From: Streptomyces mayonensis
GTDB taxonomy: Bacteria > Actinomycetota > Actinomycetes > Streptomycetales > Streptomycetaceae
Direction: 5' to 3'
NCBI RefSeq assembly: GCF_018982965.1
Contig: NZ_JACBYP010000060.1
Location: 1 to 48,283 of the forward strand
Length of the DNA stretch: 48,283 bases
Shown: positions 16,422-23,187 of the stretch, in pieces
Position numbering within the stretch: the stretch's first letter is position 1
Layout of the letters: each line of letters opens with the position of its first letter
Notes under the pieces: model-generated
What the model saw: only the letters and a program-made list of their open reading frames with translations
The model's database searches: none
What the model was told of the DNA's origin: nothing
Position numbers and translations under genes: made by a program

Positions 16422-19166
16422 TCACCGCGCGCCGATGTCCGGTGGAAGGGCATGGCGCCCGCTGATGCCGAGCTTGCGGTACGCGTTGGTCAGATACCTC
16501 TCGATCATGCGCCTGGACACCTGGAGCTCACGCGCGATGTCCGCGTTGTGCAGTCCGGCGGCCGCCAGCCCGGCGACCCGCGCCTCGGACGGAGTGAGTT
16601 CGAGCGGCTGCTCGGGCACGGCGGGGCGCCGGCCGATCTGCTCCCGGATCTGCCGCGTCACCCGGTCCGCACCGCATACGACGGACAGCTCGCGGGCCCG
16701 TTCCAGCGCGCCGGCGGCCCGCCGCCCGTCCACGCCCTCCCTGCTGCCGTAGGCGTACAGCGCCAGGCACAGCTCGTGGGCGTTCGTGGACCGCTCCAGC
16801 ACGGAGACCGCCTCCGCCAGCAGCTCCGTTCCCCGGCGGCCCGGTGTGACGCGGCCGAGCGCCACCAGTGCCCGCCCCACCACGGACGGTGCGCCCCACC
16901 GGCGTGCCTGCTCCACCTCCAGCCGTGCCGCGGCCAGCGCCCGGTCCTGCTCGCCCAGCCGGTGGTGCATGAGCGCGGCCCGGGAGGACCACGGCAGCAC
17001 GGCCGGATTCGACCAGCCGATCCGCTCCAGCCGCTCACCGGCCGTACGGAAGTGGTGGAGGGCGATGAGGTCGTGCCGGCGCCGGGCCGCGAGCAGACCG
17101 CGCGTCATGTGCAGGAGCGCGGCGTGGTACTGGTCCTGGTGGTGGGACAGGTTGCCGGTCAGCAACCTCTCGGCCAGCTCGGGCTCGTCGCTGTGCAGGG
17201 TGACGATGGTCTGTACGGCGGTGCAGAGGGCCGAGGCACGGGCCTGCGCCTCCTCGGCCGTGCCGGTCGGTACGACCGCCCGGCGGGCCTCGGCGATCCG
17301 GCCGTGGGAGAGGGCCACCATGGCGCGCTCCGCCCGCAGCACGGCCGTCTCCGCGTCCGTGTCCCGGTGGCCGATGCGCCGGCCGACCTCGTCCAGCCAG
17401 CGGACCGTCGGGGCGGTGTGCTCCGCGGCGGCCAGGGCGTTCACCGCCAGCGGCAGGGGAGTGTGGGCATGGCGGGGATCCGGCGGTTCGAGGGCCAAGA
17501 GGGGTGCGCCGAGGTCCGCCACCCGTTCGGCCGACGCGTTGTTGGTGACGAACGCGACGTGGATCAGCGCGGCGAGCAGTTCCCGTTCGCCCACCGTCCC
17601 CGCGGGCGGCCGGGACCCCAGCCCGTCGAGCCGGCGCAGAGCGGCCGGAAGGACCGCGGGGTCCTGGGCGCCCAGGGCGTAGTGGCGGGCCTCCAGCCGC
17701 AGCGCGAGTTCGGCCGCCGCGGCGTCGTCCCCGCCCCGCGTCCGCAACCGGGCGGCGAGGTCCCCGGTCAGGGCGGCGATGCCGGACTCCGACGGCTGGT
17801 AGAGCAGCGGGCCCAGCTGCACCGCGGCGGCGGCACGGTCCAGGGTGGACTCGAACAACGGCAGCGCCTCGACCACGTGCCGCAGCGCGGCGACGGTCGC
17901 GAACTGCCGCTCCGCCACGGCCAGGTCGGTCAGCACCCGGGCCCGGAGCAGGCCGGTGCACGAGCCGTCCAGCAGGGCCTGGCGCAGATACCGGGCCGCG
18001 TCGCGCGGCGCTCCCCGCGCCAGCGCGCGGTCGGCGGCGGCACGCAGGATGCCCACAGCCCCCGGAGCCCGCAGGGTGTGCACCGACATGAGCTGCCCGG
18101 CGGCGGCCTCCACGGAGTGCCCCGTCCGGTGCAGCAGGACCGCGGCGCGGTTGCGCATGACGGTGAGCTCGTCCGCCGGGACGCCGTCCGCCAGCGCGTC
18201 CCACAGGAGCGTGCCGTACCCCTCGTTCCCCGGCCGGCCCAGCCCCCAGCGGTGCAGTGTGCCGACCGCCTCCGCGTACCCGGCCGCGTCCAGGTCCGCC
18301 AGCAGGGCGGCGACCCGCTGGTCCGCACCGCCGCCCAGGACGCACAGGGCCTGCACGGTGCGGCGCACCGGGCCGGGCTGGGACCGCAGGAAGGCGGACA
18401 GGTACTGGCACAGGGTCTCGGAGCGGAGCGTACGCACGAGTTCCGCGTCCTGGGCCCGGGGCCGCAGACCGCGGGAGTAGGCCTCGTCCAGCAGGGACCG
18501 GAGCAGCAGCGGATTGCTGGCGGACCGCACCCGCACCGCCGTCACGAACTCCGCGTCCGCGCCGCCGCCCAGGGCGGCCTCGACCGACCGGCGCACGGCC
18601 CCGGGGCCGAGGGGGCCCAGCCGGACCCTCCGGTCCGCCGCGCCCACCAGCGCGCCCAGGGCGGAGCCCGGGGCGGGCACGGCACCGGACGGCAGCGACA
18701 GGGCGAACACGACGCGGCGGCCGTGCCGTCCGTCCAGGCCCTTCGAGAGCTCCGCCAGCGACTCCGTGTCGCACCACTGCAGATCGTCGACCAGGACGAG
18801 TACCGCACCGTCGCCGGGCACACCGTCCAGGACCGCCGACAGGGGTACCCGGTCGCCGACCGGTCCGCGGTGCGCGTCGGCGCAGGCCCGCCGCGCCTTG
18901 CCGGATCCCGCCGTCGCCGCGACGCAGGCCGCGGACTCCACCAGCTGGTCGACCACACCGAACGCCAGCGACCGCTCCGAGCGGGACGCCTGCGCCCTGA
19001 GGACCGTGATCCGCGCGCCGGACGCCTGCTGGGGCAGGGCTTCGAGGAACGACGATCTGCCCGCGCCGAGCGGCCCCTCGACCAGCAGCATCGACCCGTG
19101 TCCCGCCGCGGCCCGGCGCAGGCAGGCAGCCGCCAGCGCCAGTTCGGTCTCACGTTCCAGTAGCAC
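16422..19166 (-). CDS. LAL-family LuxR transcriptional regulator
   Basis: 914 residues. It opens directly with the LAL pattern (MLLERETELALAAACLRRAAAG), Walker A GPLGAGRSS near residue 31 and Walker B VLVLVDDLQW, followed by a long TPR-like helical middle. A LuxR helix-turn-helix lies at the end (LTPSEARVAGLAAAGLHNADIARELQ, ERYLTNAYRKLG). GTG 19166 directly follows an in-frame TAG, so it is the only canonical start; the Shine-Dalgarno match is weak. It is in line with the other LAL gene, its stop lying about 105 nt from that gene's 5' region. Two LALs in tandem suggest layered or heteromeric activation of the cluster. Likely cytoplasmic DNA-binding ATPase. Confidence 0.88.
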   Translation of the reverse strand: MLLERETELALAAACLRRAAAGHGSMLLVEGPLGAGRSSFLEALPQQASGARITVLRAQASRSERSLAFGVVDQLVESAACVAATAGSGKARRACADAHRGPVGDRVPLSAVLDGVPGDGAVLVLVDDLQWCDTESLAELSKGLDGRHGRRVVFALSLPSGAVPAPGSALGALVGAADRRVRLGPLGPGAVRRSVEAALGGGADAEFVTAVRVRSASNPLLLRSLLDEAYSRGLRPRAQDAELVRTLRSETLCQYLSAFLRSQPGPVRRTVQALCVLGGGADQRVAALLADLDAAGYAEAVGTLHRWGLGRPGNEGYGTLLWDALADGVPADELTVMRNRAAVLLHRTGHSVEAAAGQLMSVHTLRAPGAVGILRAAADRALARGAPRDAARYLRQALLDGSCTGLLRARVLTDLAVAERQFATVAALRHVVEALPLFESTLDRAAAAVQLGPLLYQPSESGIAALTGDLAARLRTRGGDDAAAAELALRLEARHYALGAQDPAVLPAALRRLDGLGSRPPAGTVGERELLAALIHVAFVTNNASAERVADLGAPLLALEPPDPRHAHTPLPLAVNALAAAEHTAPTVRWLDEVGRRIGHRDTDAETAVLRAERAMVALSHGRIAEARRAVVPTGTAEEAQARASALCTAVQTIVTLHSDEPELAERLLTGNLSHHQDQYHAALLHMTRGLLAARRRHDLIALHHFRTAGERLERIGWSNPAVLPWSSRAALMHHRLGEQDRALAAARLEVEQARRWGAPSVVGRALVALGRVTPGRRGTELLAEAVSVLERSTNAHELCLALYAYGSREGVDGRRAAGALERARELSVVCGADRVTRQIREQIGRRPAVPEQPLELTPSEARVAGLAAAGLHNADIARELQVSRRMIERYLTNAYRKLGISGRHALPPDIGAR

Positions 19167-19323
19167 CTAAGTCGTCCCGTTCCCCTGCGCTCCGGCGGCC
19201 GTCCCCGTAGGTACTTCTACCCATCCTCGGACCGACGAGCGCCGGAACACCGCCGGGCCCGCCACCGCGTCCGCATCCAGTACGCATCAGGCGGACGAAC
19301 GGCTCACACCCCGCGACGGGCCA

Positions 19324-19950
19324 CTACGGGGACAGAGCGCAACGGGTGAAGATGTCCGTCAGCTCCCGGGCCAGGTGGTCCAGATCGGCGACAGCGAACA
19401 ACTCGTGGTGGCGGACCACGTTGTCGAGGGCGCCCTGCACGGCCAGCGCCAGCACCGGCGGGTCGGCGATGCGGAACTCGCCCGCACGGCATCCCTCCTC
19501 GAGCAGTGCCACCAGACTCTCCACCGACAGAGCGCTGCGCGCGACGTCGTCCAGCTCCGGTACCGGCCGCTCGCGGACGAGTTCGGCGATCTCGGTGAGC
19601 GCCCGGGCGTGCGCCGGGTAACGGGTCATGAAGTCGAAGTGCGCGGCGATGTAGGCGACCAGCTTCCCGTGATACGTCGCCTCCTGCGCGACGCGGCTGG
19701 TCCGCAGCGTCCCCGCCTTCTCCACGATGGTGCGGGTGACTTCCCGCAGCAACTGCGGCTTCCCGGCGAAATGGTAGGAGATCAGGCCGGTGCTGCTCAG
19801 GTTCGCGTGTCTGCAGATCGCCGTGAACGACGTCTTCGTGTGGCCGATCTCGGCCAGTGTCTCGATCGTGGCCTCGACGATCTGCGCCCTCCGCGCCTCC
19901 TGGGTGAAGGTGCGGCCGTGCACGGGGCCGGAGACCGGTTTCCTGTACAT
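19324..19950 (-). CDS. TetR-family transcriptional regulator
   Basis: 208 residues. The N-terminal TetR helix-turn-helix is clear (RRAQIVEATIETLAEIGHTKTS followed by ICRHANLSSTGLISYHFAGKPQLL); the remaining ~140 residues form the ligand-binding and dimerisation part. ATG 19950 has TTGAGGA upstream. It is divergent from the MbtH and PLP/ATP-grasp genes, with an inverted repeat in its own upstream region, so it may repress itself and that operon. The ligand is unknown. Confidence 0.87.
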   Translation of the reverse strand: MYRKPVSGPVHGRTFTQEARRAQIVEATIETLAEIGHTKTSFTAICRHANLSSTGLISYHFAGKPQLLREVTRTIVEKAGTLRTSRVAQEATYHGKLVAYIAAHFDFMTRYPAHARALTEIAELVRERPVPELDDVARSALSVESLVALLEEGCRAGEFRIADPPVLALAVQGALDNVVRHHELFAVADLDHLARELTDIFTRCALSP

Positions 19951-19971
19951 CGTGTCCTCAAGTTGGTGGTG

Positions 19972-19988
19972 ACAGGCGCTTGTCCTGT
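19972..19988. promoter_or_regulatory. Possible TetR operator
   Basis: Inverted repeat ACAGG-N7-CCTGT just upstream of the TetR start, between divergent transcription units. This is the usual place for autorepression. The arms are short, so the call is tentative. Confidence 0.35.
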
Positions 19989-20213
19989 TTCGGCCGCCCA
20001 CGGGACGGCTGCGAAACCCGCACCCCGGCAGCCCCCGTCCGGCAAACTCCCGGAACACGGCCCCAGTTCTAGCAGGCACGTTGCGAGTGGGCGGTCCCCG
20101 CGGCGCCGTAACGGTGGATCCCACCGAGGACCGGTCCGGCGCGCGCCGTGAGGATGGCGGCGCGGCGGTGGAGCGGCCACCGCGCCAAGACACGGGAAAG
20201 GGCGGTGGGACAG

Positions 20214-20420
20214 GTGAACCCGTTCGACGATCCGGACGCCACCTTCCAGGTCCTCGTCAACGACGAGGGGCAGCACTCGCTGTGGCCCGCGTTCGCGGAG
20301 GTCCCCGACGGCTGGACCGTCGCGCACGACGAGGACAGCCGCGAGGCGTGCCTGGCCCACATCGAGGAGAACTGGACCGACCTGCGGCCCAGGAGCCTGA
20401 TCGAGGCCATGGAACGCTGA
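20214..20420 (+). CDS. MbtH-family NRPS accessory protein
   Basis: 68 residues beginning NPFDDPDATFQVLVNDEGQ with the invariant family tryptophans in SLWPAFAEVPDGWTV and NWTDLRPRSL. MbtH proteins bind adenylation domains and are needed for their solubility or activity; the only A domain in the window is at 4080. GTG 20214 gives the family's usual N-terminus; in-frame GTG 20205 would add three residues and has the better-spaced GGGAAAGG upstream. It starts a plus-strand unit with the PLP/ATP-grasp fusion 25 nt later. Confidence 0.93.
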   Translation: MNPFDDPDATFQVLVNDEGQHSLWPAFAEVPDGWTVAHDEDSREACLAHIEENWTDLRPRSLIEAMER

Positions 20421-20445
20421 CCGAGGCACACCCCGAGGAGCGCGC

Positions 20446-22680
20446 ATGCGACACGACACCCTCGTCGACGCCATCGGCAACACCCCGGCCGTCCGGCTGC
20501 GGACGGACACCCCCGACGGCGTCGAGGTCTACGCCAAACTCGAACTGCTCAACCCCTACGCCATGAAGGACCGCGTCGCCCGCCGCATCATCCTCGAGGC
20601 CCGCCGCACCGGCGCGCTGCGAGAGGGCGCTCCCATCGTGGAGAGCTCCTCCGGCACCATGGCCCTCGGCGTCGCCCTGGTCGGCACCTATCTCGGACAC
20701 CCGGTGCACATCGTCACCGACCCCCGCATCGACCCCGTCACCCTCGCCAAGCTGGAGGCGATGGGCTGCAGGGTGCACGTCGTGGAGGCCATGACCGCCC
20801 AGGGCTGGCAGAGCGCGCGCCTCGAACGCCTCGCCGACCTGATGCGCGACCTGCCGGGCGCCTGGTGGCCGCAGCAGTACAGCAACCCGGACAACCCGGC
20901 GGCCTACCGCACCCTCGCCGACGAACTCCTCGACGACCTGGGCACCGTCGACGTCCTGGTCGGCTCGGTCGGCAGCGGCGGCTCGCTCTGCGGCACCTCC
21001 GCCGCGCTCCTGGAGCACCTGCCGGACCTGAAGGTGGTCGGCGTCGACTGCGTGGGCAGCGTCCTGTTCGGCCAGCCCGACCTCACCACCCGCAAGCAGA
21101 GCGGACTCGGGAACAGCCTCTACCCCGACAACATCGACTACCGGCTCTTCGACGAGGTCCACTGGCTCTCCGACGACGAGGCCTTCGACGCGACGAAGAG
21201 CCTCGCGAGGGAACAGAAGATCTTCGCCGGCAACACCTCCGGTTCGGTCTACCGGGTCCTCACCCACCTCGCGGCCCACGCCGCGCCCGGCACCCGGCTC
21301 GTCGGCATCATGCCGGACCGCGGGGACCGCTATGCCGAGACCGTCTACCGCCACGAGGCCGCGGGCCCCGTCGCCACCGTCCCCACCGAAGTGCCCTTCG
21401 GCACGACCGTCCACCGGTGGTCCTACGCGGCGATTCCGCGCCGGCACCGCCCCGTGCTCTTCTTCGTCGAGTCCAACACCACCGGCACCGGCATGCTGGC
21501 CCTGCGCACCGCGACCCGGCTCGGCCTCGCCCCGGTCCTGCTGACCAAGGACCCGGCCCGGTACGCGGGACTGGAGGAGACCGGCTGTCCCGCCGTCCGC
21601 TGCGACACCGAGGACGAGGCGGCCCTGCGCGCCGCCGCCGACTCGGCCGCCGCAGGACGCCCCGTCGCGGGGGTCACCACCACCAGCGACTTCTACCTCG
21701 TCCACGCGGCGGCCCTGGCCGGGTCGTTCCGGCGGCCCGGACACGCCTCGGGCACCGCCGCGCTCTGCCGTGACAAGTCGCTGAGCCGCGCCGTCCTGGG
21801 CGAGGCGGGTGTGCCGCAGCCCGCCCACGCCGTCGTCGCGTCGGCCGACGACGTCACCGCCGCCGTCGCCCGCGTCGGCCTGCCCTGCGTGGTCAAGCCG
21901 GCCGACGGCTCCGGCTCGCAGGACGTGCGCTGGTGCGCCGACGAGGCGAGCGCCCTCGCGCAGGCCGCGCGGATCCTCGCCGTCAGCGAGAACGTCCGGG
22001 GCCAGCAGCGCGCGGGCAGGGTACTCGTCGAAGAATTCGCGCAGGGCCCCGAGTACAGCGTGGAGATGTTCTGCGCCGGCGGCGAGGCCGTGTGCGTCGG
22101 AATCACCCAGCGGACCACCACCGCACTGCCGTACTTCGTCGAGACCGGCCACCTCTTCCCGGCCGTACTGCCCGCCGCGGCCGAGGCGGAGCTGGCGGAG
22201 AGCGCGCGGCAGGCACTCAAGGCCGGCGGCTTCGAACTCGGCCCCGCCCACGTCGAGGTCCGGCTGACCCCGACGGGACCCGTCGTCATCGAGGTCAACG
22301 GACGCCTGGCCGGCGGCATGATCCCCGAGCTGATCCGCGCGGCGACCGGCATCGACCTGCTGGAGCAGCAGCTCCGCGCCGCCACCGGGCGTCCCCTCGC
22401 GCTGGGCGCGGACCGTGCCCGGCACGCCGGGCTGCGGTTCCTGACGGCGACGGAGACAGGACGACTGACCGGCATCATCGGTGCCGCCGAGGCCGCCCGG
22501 GTCCCCGGCGTCGAATCCGTCGTCACCACCGGAGTACCCGGCCGCGCGGTCCGCCCGCCGCAGGACGCCTACGACCGCCTGGGCCACGTCGTCGCCGTCG
22601 GCTCGACACCGGGGGAGGTCGAGACCGCCCTGGACACCGCGACGGCACTGATCCGGGTGGAGACCACCCCGACCCCCTGA
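20446..22680 (+). CDS. Fusion of cysteine synthase-like PLP enzyme and ATP-grasp ligase
   Basis: 744 residues. Residues ~1-315 form a fold-type II PLP domain of the O-acetylserine sulfhydrylase/CBS family: PLP lysine K41 in NPYAMKDR, ESSSGTMALG binding loop, GSVGSGGSLCGTS phosphate loop. Residues ~330-744 form an ATP-grasp domain (VVKPADGSGSQDV, VLVEEFAQGPEYSVEMF, and metal-binding VIEVNGRLAGG). The PLP half would exchange the beta substituent of O-phospho- or O-acetyl-serine/threonine for a nitrogen nucleophile; the ATP-grasp half would make an amide or amino-acid bond. With the kinase (10226) and lyase (8742) it could form a 2,3-diamino acid. ATG 20446 has GAGGAG upstream. Domain calls are firm, substrates are inferred. 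Confidence 0.85.
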   Translation: MRHDTLVDAIGNTPAVRLRTDTPDGVEVYAKLELLNPYAMKDRVARRIILEARRTGALREGAPIVESSSGTMALGVALVGTYLGHPVHIVTDPRIDPVTLAKLEAMGCRVHVVEAMTAQGWQSARLERLADLMRDLPGAWWPQQYSNPDNPAAYRTLADELLDDLGTVDVLVGSVGSGGSLCGTSAALLEHLPDLKVVGVDCVGSVLFGQPDLTTRKQSGLGNSLYPDNIDYRLFDEVHWLSDDEAFDATKSLAREQKIFAGNTSGSVYRVLTHLAAHAAPGTRLVGIMPDRGDRYAETVYRHEAAGPVATVPTEVPFGTTVHRWSYAAIPRRHRPVLFFVESNTTGTGMLALRTATRLGLAPVLLTKDPARYAGLEETGCPAVRCDTEDEAALRAAADSAAAGRPVAGVTTTSDFYLVHAAALAGSFRRPGHASGTAALCRDKSLSRAVLGEAGVPQPAHAVVASADDVTAAVARVGLPCVVKPADGSGSQDVRWCADEASALAQAARILAVSENVRGQQRAGRVLVEEFAQGPEYSVEMFCAGGEAVCVGITQRTTTALPYFVETGHLFPAVLPAAAEAELAESARQALKAGGFELGPAHVEVRLTPTGPVVIEVNGRLAGGMIPELIRAATGIDLLEQQLRAATGRPLALGADRARHAGLRFLTATETGRLTGIIGAAEAARVPGVESVVTTGVPGRAVRPPQDAYDRLGHVVAVGSTPGEVETALDTATALIRVETTPTP

Positions 22681-23187
22681 GACCGCCGCACCACCGGCTG
22701 CCCCGCCGACCGCACTACCCGGGCACCCGTGCGCACCTGGAGGCGCCACCGGCCGCACCGCCCGCCGGGTCGGCCGGCCGGCTCCCCCAACCGTCGGACA
22801 ACCGGCGGTGCAGCCGGTAGGCACCCCGCCCGAGCCCGGCTGTTCCGGCCCGCGCCCGGCTGTTCCGCCCGGGTTCGGCTGCCGGGCGGTTCGGGCTGCC
22901 CTGTCCAGCCCGGCCACCCCGCCCTGCGCCCGGCTGTCCCTGCACGGACTCCGGTCACCTCGTCCTGTGGCCGGCTGTCCCTGCACGGGCTCCGGTCACC
23001 CCGTCCCGCACGCCGCTGCCCGCTGCCCCTGCACGGCCCCGGCCTTGGGCCGGGGCCGTGCAGGGGGCCCCGGGCCCGGGGCTTCGCGACGGGGTTCGGG
23101 ACCGACCGCCGCACCGCCGTTCACTCGGCGGCCGTGCCACGACGCCCCGAGGGACGACGCCCCGAGGGACGGCGGCCCGCGTGGCGG
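22681..23187. other. Repeat-rich intergenic region between convergent genes
   Basis: 507 nt with no convincing gene. It holds two ~16-nt copies of a CCCGGCTGTTCCG motif (from 22835 and 22855), two 41-nt tandem units (from 22931 and 22972) sharing CGGCTGTCCCTGCACGG, a large hairpin (23026-23066) whose arm repeats CCTGCACGG, a 16-bp palindrome GCCCCGGGCCCGGGGC (23067-23082) and a 15-nt exact tandem repeat of GACGCCCCGAGGGAC (23141-23170). Confidence 0.7.
23026..23066. terminator. Perfect 19-bp hairpin, probable bidirectional terminator
   Basis: Left arm 23026-23044 and right arm 23048-23066 are perfectly complementary over 19 bp with a TTG loop, followed directly by a second 16-bp palindrome. 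It lies between the convergent PLP/ATP-grasp and LuxR genes. No U-tract follows, which is common for Streptomyces terminators. Confidence 0.7.

Noticed and set aside
20446..22680. Plain cysteine biosynthesis gene
   Set aside because: The C-terminal ATP-grasp domain, the MbtH neighbour and the cluster setting argue against a housekeeping cysteine synthase.
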